A stretch of DNA of 56,753 nt from positions 1-56,753 of IMG/VR virus record IMGVR_UViG_3300032224_001432, one strand, 5' to 3'. The notes under the pieces were generated by a model. That model saw only the letters and a program-made list of their open reading frames with translations, ran no database searches and had not been told where the DNA came from. The position numbers were made by a program, and so were the translations under genes. This stretch comes from a virus. This document shows, in pieces, positions 27,666 to 35,448 of the stretch; within the stretch, counting starts at the first letter, position 1; each line of letters opens with the position of its first letter.

Positions 27666-27809
27666 GGTTCACCTCTAGGTCAGGGATGAATTAGGTCAGC
27701 ACTTCCTTCATCATTACTCCATGTAATGTAGAGGAGGCTTAGTTACCTTTTCCCTGGACATAATCCTTATACCCTATTAGGGGTAATAAATTGCAGATTT
27801 AGGCAATAG
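27666..27809 (-). promoter_or_regulatory. Leader/promoter region of the lone GC-rich gene
   Basis: About 140 non-coding bases upstream of the minus-strand gene at 27270-27665. Read on the minus strand it holds an AT-rich stretch with TATAAG at about 27765-27770 (a possible -10, no convincing -35). It overlaps an 11-base palindrome CCCTA-T-TAGGG at 27772-27782 that could be an operator. A ~100-base 5' leader would follow, with a purine-rich segment and the AGAGGTGA ribosome site. Presence of a promoter is inferred from isolation between terminators; the exact elements are uncertain. Confidence 0.4.
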
Positions 27810-27843
27810 AAAACCCCCTACTACCATTGCAGATAGTAGGGGG
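27810..27843 (-). terminator. Rho-independent terminator of the replication block
   Basis: A perfect 10-bp stem (CCCCCTACTA at 27814-27823, TAGTAGGGGG at 27834-27843) with a 10-base loop. On the minus strand it is followed by TTTT then CTATTG. It lies 26 bases past the stop of the last minus-strand gene of the replication block (27869) and so ends that long transcript, insulating the lone gene downstream. Confidence 0.85.
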
Positions 27844-27868
27844 CGTCTATTACCGACTAATACTTTAT

Positions 27869-28816
27869 TTAGTCTTCGAACTGTATATCTTCCACTTCCG
27901 CAAGATTGCTTAGCGGGGTTTCCGTAAGCACGGTGCTGTTCAGCAGGATCAACATAGCTTTGTTGAACAGGTCGTTATCTTTTAGAAGCGCATCAACTTT
28001 ATCTTCAACCGTATCCGGACGTGCTGACAGATCAGCGAGCACACCGCTCTGCACCACGTTGATCTCAATAAGCTTCTCTAGCTGATGCTGTTGCTTTGTC
28101 ACTACCTGACAAAGCTTTTCTACAAGATCCCCAATAACCTGGATCTTGGCATCGATATCGTAGTTCTGGTTAACTGCACGAACCGCCGGAAGCTTCACCT
28201 CTTCCACTTCTTTACTCACGGTTGGTACGCTCTCCGCGGGTTCCTCTGTCTTAGGCTCTTTAGGAGCTTTATTACTCAGAGCGGCCTTCTTCAGTACAAA
28301 ACGCTTTGCGCTTGTTTCCTCTTTCACCTTAACTTCCTCCTGCACAGGTGGCTCTACTTCTTTAGGTGCCTCAGGTACTACTGGCTCCACAACAGGTGCT
28401 TCTGTCACAACGCCAGATATTTCCTCTAATATTTCTTCTTTCTCGTCATCCTCTGCTTCTTCGTCTGTTCTCTCCCACACAGGCGTGTCCTCATATTTGA
28501 TGGGCTGTGCCTCATCAATGATTTCTTCCATGAGCGGATTGAACACTGGCAGAGGACCGTCGCCTGATGCGTAGGCTTGTAGCGCCATGCAGTAATCTTT
28601 TATTGGGCCTCTGAACATTGCCCAATTCTGCTTCTCTAGGTCTACCGCAACAAAGCCAGTCAGATTCTCTAAGAACCAGGTCTGTCTTTCCTTTGGTGAT
28701 GCCTTCCACGATTGCATGATAGGCATACCCAGCATCAAGCACATCAAACGCATTTCTGGAGGAGTTAGGACTTCCAGCATTTTGCTGGTTACCCGTACCT
28801 TCAGTTTGGGCGGCAT
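27869..28816 (-). CDS. Unknown protein with acidic linker and C-terminal coiled coil
   Basis: 315 residues; AGGAGG ribosome site. Residues ~1-110 are a compact helical domain (MLEVLTPPEMRLMCLMLGMP). Residues ~115-215 are low-complexity, rich in Glu, Val, Pro and Lys. Residues ~220-290 form a helical coiled-coil-like segment (IGDLVEKLCQVVTKQQHQLE). The end is acidic. No catalytic motif. Last gene of the replication transcript; could be a scaffold or accessory factor of replication. Not recognised. Confidence 0.7.
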   Translation of the reverse strand: MPPKLKVRVTSKMLEVLTPPEMRLMCLMLGMPIMQSWKASPKERQTWFLENLTGFVAVDLEKQNWAMFRGPIKDYCMALQAYASGDGPLPVFNPLMEEIIDEAQPIKYEDTPVWERTDEEAEDDEKEEILEEISGVVTEAPVVEPVVPEAPKEVEPPVQEEVKVKEETSAKRFVLKKAALSNKAPKEPKTEEPAESVPTVSKEVEEVKLPAVRAVNQNYDIDAKIQVIGDLVEKLCQVVTKQQHQLEKLIEINVVQSGVLADLSARPDTVEDKVDALLKDNDLFNKAMLILLNSTVLTETPLSNLAEVEDIQFED

Positions 28817-28819
28817 GAA

Positions 28820-29026
28820 TTAACCTCCTCTTTTGTTTTTCAGGTAGAACTCGATTATTTCTTCCAGCGGTACTTTTCTATTGAAGTGCTGAGAGGTCAT
28901 GTAACTAGGATCTCCGCCTTCGTCTAGAAAGTAATCACCCTCTCTAGTCAGGTCTACAACAACGGCAGAGTCGATAGTTCCGTAGTTTCCATCCTCTAAC
29001 GCTACAATCCAATTACCGGCCGGCAT
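28820..29026 (-). CDS. Small acidic protein, unknown
   Basis: 68 residues; GGAG ribosome site inside the upstream gene, which it overlaps by 14 bases. Sequence is mixed strand/helix (NWIVALEDGNYGTIDSAVVV, then LEEIIEFYLKNKRGG). No family recognised. Tight coupling on both sides supports it being real. Confidence 0.6.
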   Translation of the reverse strand: MPAGNWIVALEDGNYGTIDSAVVVDLTREGDYFLDEGGDPSYMTSQHFNRKVPLEEIIEFYLKNKRGG

Positions 29027-29327
29027 CTTCGTTCTCCAAGAAGTTTTTATAACAATCCAACACTACAGCATCTGCGTGCTTGTAGCAGTCACCATCACAG
29101 AACAAAGACAACTTGTCTTTGTTACTACGCACAAACTCTATGATCTGGTCACGTATATTGTTCATATCGTGCTGCGGAGTACTTAGTTTCTCTAGCGACA
29201 ACAGTTCTACCAAGTGCTTCTTTGGGGCGTTTGGATGAACCCGGATGTTGTAGTGTACGTAAACTAGGTGCCGCAACTCGTTTATGTTTAACGTCTCCAG
29301 ATCTATGTCAGGCATCTTTGAAAGCAT
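29013..29327 (-). CDS. Small protein with SAP/HeH-like N-terminus
   Basis: 104 residues; ATG at 29327 has GGAG about 8 bases upstream (a second Met at 29315 lacks one). Residues ~9-45 (ETLNINELRHLVYVHYNIRV, then APKKHLVELL) have the helix-loop-helix spacing of SAP/HeH-type nucleic-acid-binding modules. The C-terminal half is helical with three Cys (FCDGDC, DC), too few to call a zinc site. Placed beside RusA; a DNA-binding accessory role is plausible but unproven. Confidence 0.55.
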   Translation of the reverse strand: MLSKMPDIDLETLNINELRHLVYVHYNIRVHPNAPKKHLVELLSLEKLSTPQHDMNNIRDQIIEFVRSNKDKLSLFCDGDCYKHADAVVLDCYKNFLENEDAGR

Positions 29328-29712
29328 GGAGCTTCTCCAGCACTACATGAACGCAAGGTTCTGCCCCCACTTTCTTACGTTGGCGCACTTCTATTAGGCA
29401 CGCGTCGTCAAACCCTAGTATCTCGGATAATACATCTACTAGCAGTTTTTCTCTGTTAGTGGTGTCTATTCTCAGAATAGGCGATTTGGCGTTCTTGCCC
29501 TTAGTCAGAAGCTCAGTAAAGACGTACGTTATGTCAATGCTGTACCAGTGACCGTCGACCATCGCCATGGACGCGTCCACTAACTCTAGCATCTGAAGCC
29601 GTACGTTCTGTTTGTACTTCCTACCTTCAGAAGAAAGTATGCGTACGCCTCTAACTGACGAGTACGCCTTGTTAGTAGTTGGGGGCAGACCCTGCAAAGT
29701 AAAGGAGATCAT
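29308..29712 (-). CDS. rusA: RusA-family Holliday junction resolvase
   Basis: 134 residues. N-terminal LQGLPPTTNKAYSS and the active-site region RIDTTNREK...LVDVLSEILGFDDACL...RKK match RusA-family endonucleases, which cut four-way DNA junctions during phage recombination and before packaging. Probable catalytic residues are Asp83, Lys89, Asp93 and Asp102/103. Where Escherichia coli RusA has the DxDN core, this protein has DTTN, so one of the usual aspartates is Thr85. Start overlaps the upstream stop by ATGA. Family call is confident; activity depends on tolerance of that substitution. Confidence 0.85.
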   Translation of the reverse strand: MISFTLQGLPPTTNKAYSSVRGVRILSSEGRKYKQNVRLQMLELVDASMAMVDGHWYSIDITYVFTELLTKGKNAKSPILRIDTTNREKLLVDVLSEILGFDDACLIEVRQRKKVGAEPCVHVVLEKLHAFKDA

Positions 29713-30284
29713 CTCTTTATTATTTTCGCGAATACTCGCCGTGACGGCGGATTAGAACCGCCACCGTTATAGCTCGCCTGCACCGCCGCAGTAGCAGCCG
29801 CGCCAGAGCGCAGCATCAGTTCTCTGTACAGACGGTCCATGATCTTTGACGCACTCTTTCTGGCCTCTTCGAAACCTTCAACGATGTTTGTCAAATACAG
29901 AACCTCATTCTCACTATCCGTCAGTGTGCCGTACAACTCGACCGTAGCTGACTTAAGTTCTGCCTGGGTCAAGCTTTTATCCTTACTGACTTCTAGCACT
30001 ACCGCGGCCTTGACCTTCTTAGACTTGTGTTGCTCTACAAGTAGCGACGACTTAAACCTTATCAGCTGGGTCGTTAGGAACTCGTAGAACCCTAGGTACA
30101 AATCGTATTGGTCTCTTAATTCTAACTCCGTCATTTTGGTTATTGCTTCCGGAAACACTGGGCGACGATTCTTGATGTTCTTTTCTTCTATCGGCGCCGC
30201 CAGCCCCAGTGCTATTAAGTCTTCCTCTACCGCTTGGCGCAGTTCGTTGTACTGCGATGTCAGCTGCTGGATTATATCTTGCAT
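29709..30284 (-). CDS. Unknown helical protein
   Basis: 191 residues from ATG 30284, chosen because GAGGGAAAG precedes it; the frame is open to 30317 but without a ribosome site. Mainly helical with charged segments (MQDIIQQLTSQYNELRQAVE; YDLYLGFYEFLTTQLIRFK), a Gly/Ser loop and a basic C-terminus (PPSRRVFAKIIKR). Its first 78 codons overlap, in another frame, the C-terminal end of the PD-(D/E)XK nuclease gene. No family recognised; a recombination accessory role is inferred from position only. Confidence 0.65.
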   Translation of the reverse strand: MQDIIQQLTSQYNELRQAVEEDLIALGLAAPIEEKNIKNRRPVFPEAITKMTELELRDQYDLYLGFYEFLTTQLIRFKSSLLVEQHKSKKVKAAVVLEVSKDKSLTQAELKSATVELYGTLTDSENEVLYLTNIVEGFEEARKSASKIMDRLYRELMLRSGAAATAAVQASYNGGGSNPPSRRVFAKIIKR

Positions 30285-30963
30285 TCTTTCCCTCGAATGG
30301 CTGGCAGACATACGCAAACTTGCAGCTTCGGCACATCAAGAAATCCACCTTTCTCTCAGGCGGTTCTTCTGCCTTTATAGCCTTCTCCACTTCTTCAATA
30401 TCGGAGAGTACCTTCTTCCAAATGTCTTCAGAGAAAAATACTCGGAACCGTTGTCTAGCTCCATTATTCCGATTTATATACAGAAGTTGCGCCCTAGGTA
30501 TCTTAAGCGCAACCATGTACGCGTGTATCTGCTCTACGTGGTCTGGCAACGGGCGCACCAGAGATGTAAACCCATCGTTACCGATAGACTTGATTTCTAG
30601 TATCCACCCGCGAGACGTGAACACGCCGTCACACGAACCACCTATGGACAGTTCGTCGTTCTTGGCGGGAACCTCGTCCTTAAAGTCTCCAGAGAATCCG
30701 CGGAACATATTCTGCACCCACCAGTGCGTACCATGTCCCATCTGAAAGATTACCTGCTGATCCACAGTATTATTCCTAATAGGCAGTACGCCTATTCGGT
30801 CGTAATACAAATTTCGCTTACACTTACCCAGTGATGATGGGTGGTATACACCAATGCGACGATCCCACGGTTTGTTGTTCTCAGCCGTAAGCGCTTTTTC
30901 TAGTTCTTCGTTTACGTCGAACTCGTCAAAGCCTTTTGGTAAAGGATCGAACTCAGGTGCCAT
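30052..30963 (-). CDS. Cas4/RecB-like PD-(D/E)XK nuclease with Fe-S cysteines
   Basis: 303 residues. Cys48 (SSLGKCKRNLYYDR) and the trio Cys211, Cys214, Cys220 (CRSCKFAYVC) have the arrangement of the 4Fe-4S clamp in Cas4/AddB-type nucleases. The catalytic core is GGSCDGVF (Asp112) and ILEIKS (Glu123, Lys125), with QIHAYM as the QxxxY-type helix. It probably processes DNA ends with the RecA-like protein. After the last Cys the frame continues ~80 residues of Gly/Arg/Ser/Asn-rich, disordered-looking sequence overlapping the next gene by 233 bases. No CRISPR array or cas1/cas2 is nearby, so a replication/recombination role is preferred. Confidence 0.85.
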   Translation of the reverse strand: MAPEFDPLPKGFDEFDVNEELEKALTAENNKPWDRRIGVYHPSSLGKCKRNLYYDRIGVLPIRNNTVDQQVIFQMGHGTHWWVQNMFRGFSGDFKDEVPAKNDELSIGGSCDGVFTSRGWILEIKSIGNDGFTSLVRPLPDHVEQIHAYMVALKIPRAQLLYINRNNGARQRFRVFFSEDIWKKVLSDIEEVEKAIKAEEPPERKVDFLMCRSCKFAYVCQPFEGKNARYNPAADIAVQRTAPSGRGRLNSTGAGGADRRKEHQESSPSVSGSNNQNDGVRIKRPIRFVPRVLRVPNDPADKV

Positions 30964-31720
30964 CCATTCCTCTCTTTGCTAGTTTTAGAAACCGCTCATA
31001 GCTGAAGCAGTAATACATGCCAGAAGCAGACTCTAGTTCATATACAGCACCGCGCACTGCATCGTTAGACATAGCTACTGTCACTGTAAATGAGCGTTCG
31101 CCAGCGCAACGTATCTTCTTGATGGTTGCTTCTGCTAGCAGTTCATCATCCGCCTCTGCTTTCGGTATGATGCAGAGTTCTTCTTTTCCATCCAGTTCTA
31201 TTATGTAGACACCGATTCTATTCTCTAGGTAAGCCTGCTGTTTGAGGAACCCCAAGTCTCGTACATCCACGCTGAATGTACTGTGCTTGGTGGTCTTGGC
31301 CTCTATCTTGAAACGAGGCAGTACCACGTCTCGTCTAGCTCCCCATCTGGCCCCAGAAGCAGGCTGTCTTTTACCTCCGGTGTCCTTGGCTATTCTCTTC
31401 TCCTGTTTAAGACTGCGTGCTCTGTTTGTCTCACTCATAACTCGCTCACTCAGGAGTCTGTGCTCTTCTGATTCCAGAAGAATATCTGGAGTAACGGTCC
31501 ATGACGCCTGCGCCAGTATCTCTTTGGCTTTCAGCATGTCACCAGGCTGGAGGTGTATTGCAACCGCCAGCCCAGTGACAGCGTGGGTTACGTTCAAGAA
31601 GTCTTTGCCTGGTGGGCAGTCTGCAGACTTATGTACGATTAAACCTGGAAGAAACTGGGTAGCACGAACAGCTCTAAGCGAGTCTAACCCGATTATTATG
31701 TCGTGCTTCCTTGACGTCAT
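30953..31720 (-). CDS. Holliday-junction-resolvase-like PD-(D/E)XK endonuclease
   Basis: 255 residues. The C-terminal part holds GGKRQPASGARWGARRDV (Asp131) and FKIEAKTTKHSTFSV (Glu140, Lys142), then LKQQAYLENRIGVYII. This is the signature of the Hjc/phage resolvase branch of PD-(D/E)XK enzymes. The first ~110 residues are a separate domain of unknown fold. Start overlaps the recA stop (TAATG) with GGAGAAG upstream. It probably cuts branched recombination intermediates, giving this phage two candidate resolvases with RusA. Confidence 0.78.
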   Translation of the reverse strand: MTSRKHDIIIGLDSLRAVRATQFLPGLIVHKSADCPPGKDFLNVTHAVTGLAVAIHLQPGDMLKAKEILAQASWTVTPDILLESEEHRLLSERVMSETNRARSLKQEKRIAKDTGGKRQPASGARWGARRDVVLPRFKIEAKTTKHSTFSVDVRDLGFLKQQAYLENRIGVYIIELDGKEELCIIPKAEADDELLAEATIKKIRCAGERSFTVTVAMSNDAVRGAVYELESASGMYYCFSYERFLKLAKRGMDGT

Positions 31721-32877
31721 TACGTGACTTCTCCTGTTGCGACAGCACGCATCACTGCGGTTTTTACTTCCTCTGCCACTTCTGGGTGATTGCGCAGAAA
31801 CTCAATGACGCCTTCGAAGCCACCACTGACACTATCCTCATAGTCTAGTATGTAGTGGTTGGCACCGCGACGAGTAATACACTCATGCGCCTTTGCAGTA
31901 TTAGCCAAAATTCTTATGGTGTCGATACCTCCGTTACCGGCAGCATCAAAATACATAAAGGTAAACTCACCCTCAGCGCCTTCGCTTAGGCCGAACTTTC
32001 CCTTACCTACTTTCCACTTTACCTTCTTACCTACCTTGACCTTATCCGAGCCTTTGACCTCAAATCCAGCTGGTGCCAGGTGTACGTCTATCGCCTTTGC
32101 GTGCTTTAGCGCGTATCCACTAGGTATGGTCCAAGGATTGAACCTAGACGTATACGCATCCGTATTAGCGCGTACCGGCTGCAGTACTACTACGCACGTA
32201 CCGTTGGGCTTGCCTTCAGCATCTTTATGGCGAAGAGCCGTATAGATCTTCTTTACGAAGTTAGTGACCAGAGAAGCCCATGTCGCCATACGAGCATTTT
32301 CGTGCAGACCCTTGACTACGTCATCCTTAGTCTCGCCCGATGCCATTTCGTCAATGACTACGAACTGGAACTCGCCACTCTCTACAAGCTTTACGGCTGC
32401 GGTGAAGATAGACTCGGCGGGGTGCTCGTTGGCCTCGTCGCTGTTGGAGATATCCACAAAGTATACGTTACCAATCTGCTCTCCGCATTGTTCCGCAGTA
32501 GCCTTGCTGGGGTCGATACCCAATGCCTCAAGTTCTGACTTAGTTCTATGTAGCTTTACGCCACACTTACGCATGAAGTCAACGTCAGGTCTATAGCCGA
32601 AGGTCATGTACAGGATGTTGCTCTCATCCCCGTAGATGCGCTGGACCTGGGCCATGTTGTGGTTTACGAGAAGGTTCTTACCTGTACCGTCAGGACCAAA
32701 GATCTGATTGACGGTTCCACGCGGCCATCCACCACACAGAGCAGCATCCAGATCCATTAGACCGAATGGAATACGTTCGTGGTACGGAGTCTCTACCTGC
32801 GCAAGCTGCGAGATAGTGACTGACGCGTCTAGGCCTTTGGTAACACTCTTTATTAGCGCAGATAAATCTTTTGGCAT
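31720..32877 (-). CDS. recA: RecA/UvsX-like recombinase
   Basis: 385 residues. ATPase core: Walker A GPDGTGKN at residues 61-68 and Walker B FQFVVIDEMA near 170. RecA-like context is seen in the N-terminal PFGLMDLDAALCGGWPRGTV and later strands (TCVVVLQPVRANTD). It would coat ssDNA and pair homologous strands in replication-linked recombination. The last Walker A residue is Asn68 instead of the usual Thr/Ser. AGGAGG ribosome site in the end of the 56-residue upstream gene. Flanked by nucleases and DNA polymerase, consistent with one repair/recombination module. Confidence 0.88.
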   Translation of the reverse strand: MPKDLSALIKSVTKGLDASVTISQLAQVETPYHERIPFGLMDLDAALCGGWPRGTVNQIFGPDGTGKNLLVNHNMAQVQRIYGDESNILYMTFGYRPDVDFMRKCGVKLHRTKSELEALGIDPSKATAEQCGEQIGNVYFVDISNSDEANEHPAESIFTAAVKLVESGEFQFVVIDEMASGETKDDVVKGLHENARMATWASLVTNFVKKIYTALRHKDAEGKPNGTCVVVLQPVRANTDAYTSRFNPWTIPSGYALKHAKAIDVHLAPAGFEVKGSDKVKVGKKVKWKVGKGKFGLSEGAEGEFTFMYFDAAGNGGIDTIRILANTAKAHECITRRGANHYILDYEDSVSGGFEGVIEFLRNHPEVAEEVKTAVMRAVATGEVT

Positions 32878-33048
32878 CTAGTCCTCCTTGTCGCGTTGCT
32901 TGGAGCTATTCTCCATAGCCTGCTTGATTAGACCGGATGCCTCACCGGAAGCTACCTTCTCCAGAGCCTCTTCTTCTGTCTGGCAGATACCAAGTTCTAA
33001 GAGCTTTAGCAGCTCTTCTCTATTTACTCCGTATTTAATCAGTGACAC
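32878..33048 (-). CDS. 56-residue helical protein upstream of recA
   Basis: Starts at GTG 33048 preceded by AGGAGGACAA, a near-ideal ribosome site, and ends at TAG just before the recA ATG. Sequence MSLIKYGVNREELLKLLELG then TEEEALEKVASGEASGLIKQ, with a charged C-terminus QRDKED; probably all helical. Overlaps the upstream gene by 14 bases. No family recognised; coupling suggests a recombinase partner or replication accessory factor. Without this gene the 157 bases between its neighbours would be empty, unusual here. Confidence 0.7.
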   Translation of the reverse strand: MSLIKYGVNREELLKLLELGICQTEEEALEKVASGEASGLIKQAMENSSKQRDKED

Positions 33049-33457
33049 TTGTCCTCCTATGGACGGTCTTTACAACTGCGCCGAAGTGGTTGGTTCTTCT
33101 CTCTTCAGACTCTTGTGGCTTAGTCAATTTACTGACCGTGCTCACTGGTTCTGCTCTTACTATCTGCGCGCTTTCTAACTCCTGCAGCAACACATCTTCT
33201 GTCAGATAATGCAGGTAGCTTTCCCCTACACTTTGGGCTGGTAAAGACGGGACCGCTATCTTCTTGAATATGCGGTACATCTTTCCAGGGATGCCCATTT
33301 TAGCTTGTACGGTTACATTTACTCCGTTGTACATCAGCAGTAACTTTACTTCCTTTAGAAAAGCGTTCTTGCGTACACCAAGGAAGCGCAAAGCAGCGCT
33401 TTCTAAACGCTGCCGGAGCACTTGGTGCTGCAGTTGCGTTACTTGCAGTCGGCCCAT
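33035..33457 (-). CDS. Unknown protein between polA and recA
   Basis: 140 residues; ATG 33457 lies 19 bases inside the polymerase gene end, with only a weak ribosome site (GCGGG), so it probably depends on coupling. N-terminal helix (QLQHQVLRQRLESAALRFLG), central mixed segment (YNGVNVTVQAKMGIPGKMYR), and a Lys/Arg/Thr-rich C-terminal tail. No motif recognised. Confidence 0.6.
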   Translation of the reverse strand: MGRLQVTQLQHQVLRQRLESAALRFLGVRKNAFLKEVKLLLMYNGVNVTVQAKMGIPGKMYRIFKKIAVPSLPAQSVGESYLHYLTEDVLLQELESAQIVRAEPVSTVSKLTKPQESEERRTNHFGAVVKTVHRRTSVTD

Positions 33458-35373
33458 GTCTGCCCGCTCTTACCACTGGTGTCCAGTGGAACGTTTAGGT
33501 CATACCCAAGCGCCTCAACTATACCCTGCACCATGTGGTACTGGATTCTAGCATCTATGTCAGGATCATTCTCGTACTGCGCTGGGATCTCAAACACCAA
33601 CTCGTCGTGTACCTGCACCAACATCTCTACACCCAGGTTCACTAACAATGGGTCTACAAAGATGCGATTCATCGCCACTTTCAGGATTTCACTAGCAAAT
33701 CCCTGAATAGGCGCGTTCTTAACCTGTCTTTCCGCACGTGCGACATCGCCTGTGAAACTAGACCAGATGCCCGGCAACTGACGGCGTCTACCCATGATGG
33801 TAGAGCTGTACCCGTTTCTTCTAGCCTCTTGTATCACTTCGTCGAAGTACTCCTTCACCCTAGGCACCGCAGCAAAGTATTTCTTGATAATTTCCTTTGC
33901 CTCTTCTACCGATACTCCGAGCGACTTGGCCAACTTACTAGGACCCATCCCATACATGATCCCGAAGTTCAGGGTCTTAGCGTTCTTTCTATAGGAAAGG
34001 TTTTCCTTCTCTTCCTTGGTCAGCGTTTCGCCAATATCGTCCTTGTGCTTTGCTGCCATGATGACTTCGTAAGACACACCGTACATGTTTGCACCTGTAG
34101 CGGAGTGTACGTCCTTACCAGTCCTAATAGCGTCACACAAAGACGGGTCAGCCGACACGTGAGCAAGAATACGCATCTCTAGCTGCTGCTGGTCTCTTGC
34201 TTTCAGCTTGTAACCAGGTTTAGCTCGATAGGCGTCTCTGATGTACGGCGGCTGATTCTGCAGGTTGGGATCTGCGGAACTTAGACGACCCGTTCTAGCG
34301 CCTGTCTGGTTGAACCTAGTATGGATACGCCCGTCTGCTGCCAAGTGGTCTAGTAGACCTAGTACATAGGTGTCTAACTGCTTAGACAAGTCTCTGTACC
34401 GCAGCAAGTTAGTAGCGAACTGACAACCACTCTTTGCCCACACCTTCAGTGCGTTTTTGTTTAGCTGCGGCTGCCCACCTTCGGTAAAGGTGGTGGGGAT
34501 GTAGCCTAGCTTGTTAAAGAACAGGTTACACATCTGAGGATTGCTCTTCAGATTTATGTCGTGTCGCCGTAGCTTATGACAGAACCAGCGCTCGATACTA
34601 GTTATCTCAGCCTCTAGCACAGGAGCTCTGGTCAGTAGCGCATCGACATCTAGCATGATGCCTTTGCGCTCCATGTGCCATAGCACCTTGGTGTACATAA
34701 CCTCGGTAGCCGTATAGTACTCCCACAAATGTTCGTACGGCGGATACACCTTGCTTGGTACGTAGTCACCAAGATCTGCAGGCTTAAGGCGTGCGTTCTC
34801 TAGTTTCTTCTGAAGTATTAGAAATAATTTGTACGTGGCGAACGCGTCCAACGCCGAGTAGTTGACTGTAACTTCCTCGTTCTCAGGGTCTAACAAGATG
34901 TCTGTCAGGCTGCGCGTTTTCATCTGTTTACCGTACACAGACTTAAACGGCACCATGTCTATACCTAGATACTTTCTTGCTAAGTACTTCAGATCGTGTG
35001 GCGCTGAGTCATCCAGCAGTGCGTGCATAACCATAGTATCGTAGACGCGTGCATGCTCTCTCGGGCACTTACGATCTAGGTCGATACCGATGTTCATCAG
35101 CATCCACTGGTCGAAGTTGGCATTATGCCCAACTAGTCTGACCGTTGGATTTTCTAGCAGATCTTGGAAGTAGGGTAGAACCTGCGGCCATACAGCCCAT
35201 CTACCCTTACCGTCCGACAAACTAAGAATAATCGCACGCTCTTTGTGTCTAGTCAGACCTGTTGTCTCTGTGTCAAACGCCAGCAGCCGTTTAGTAGATA
35301 AGTGCTCTACTAGGTTCTTTGCCTCCTCAACCGTACTTATCTTTATCGCCGGAGGGAGTACATAAAATGGCAT
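33439..35373 (-). CDS. polA: Family A DNA polymerase with 3'-5' exonuclease
   Basis: 644 residues from ATG 35373 (CCGAGGTG ribosome site; an in-frame Met at 35424 lies in a hairpin and is less likely). Exonuclease motifs: DTET (Asp34, Glu36), NANFD (Asp88) and YSALD (Tyr172, Asp176). Polymerase motif A is ARDQQQLEMR (Asp394). Motif B is RKNAKTLNFGIMYG, with Arg462, Lys466, Phe470 and Tyr474 spaced as in Klenow. Motif C is VHDE (His589, Asp590, Glu591). The 5' nuclease domain is absent. This is the replicative polymerase. All catalytic residues are intact. Confidence 0.97.
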   Translation of the reverse strand: MPFYVLPPAIKISTVEEAKNLVEHLSTKRLLAFDTETTGLTRHKERAIILSLSDGKGRWAVWPQVLPYFQDLLENPTVRLVGHNANFDQWMLMNIGIDLDRKCPREHARVYDTMVMHALLDDSAPHDLKYLARKYLGIDMVPFKSVYGKQMKTRSLTDILLDPENEEVTVNYSALDAFATYKLFLILQKKLENARLKPADLGDYVPSKVYPPYEHLWEYYTATEVMYTKVLWHMERKGIMLDVDALLTRAPVLEAEITSIERWFCHKLRRHDINLKSNPQMCNLFFNKLGYIPTTFTEGGQPQLNKNALKVWAKSGCQFATNLLRYRDLSKQLDTYVLGLLDHLAADGRIHTRFNQTGARTGRLSSADPNLQNQPPYIRDAYRAKPGYKLKARDQQQLEMRILAHVSADPSLCDAIRTGKDVHSATGANMYGVSYEVIMAAKHKDDIGETLTKEEKENLSYRKNAKTLNFGIMYGMGPSKLAKSLGVSVEEAKEIIKKYFAAVPRVKEYFDEVIQEARRNGYSSTIMGRRRQLPGIWSSFTGDVARAERQVKNAPIQGFASEILKVAMNRIFVDPLLVNLGVEMLVQVHDELVFEIPAQYENDPDIDARIQYHMVQGIVEALGYDLNVPLDTSGKSGQTWADCK

Positions 35374-35393
35374 TCTACACCTCGGTAGAGGTA

Positions 35394-35422
35394 GGGAGGG
35401 AGAGTTGCTAGCTCTCCCTCCC
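35394..35422. other. Perfect 11-bp stem-loop between SSB-like gene and polA
   Basis: GGGAGGGAGAG (35394-35404) is followed by a 7-base loop and CTCTCCCTCCC (35412-35422). It lies between the stop of the candidate SSB gene (35449) and the polA start (35373). On the minus strand the stem is followed by TACCTCTACC, with no T tract, so it is not a standard terminator. It could protect the 3' end of the upstream mRNA, attenuate expression between the two genes, or mask the polA ribosome site, which starts about 8 bases downstream. Confidence 0.6.
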
Positions 35423-35448
35423 ACCGTTATCGCTCTATGTCACATGTA

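Noticed and set aside
30052-30963. Cas4-like nuclease as a sign of a CRISPR system
   Set aside because: No repeat-spacer array or other cas genes; it sits with RecA-like and resolvase genes, so a recombination role is preferred.
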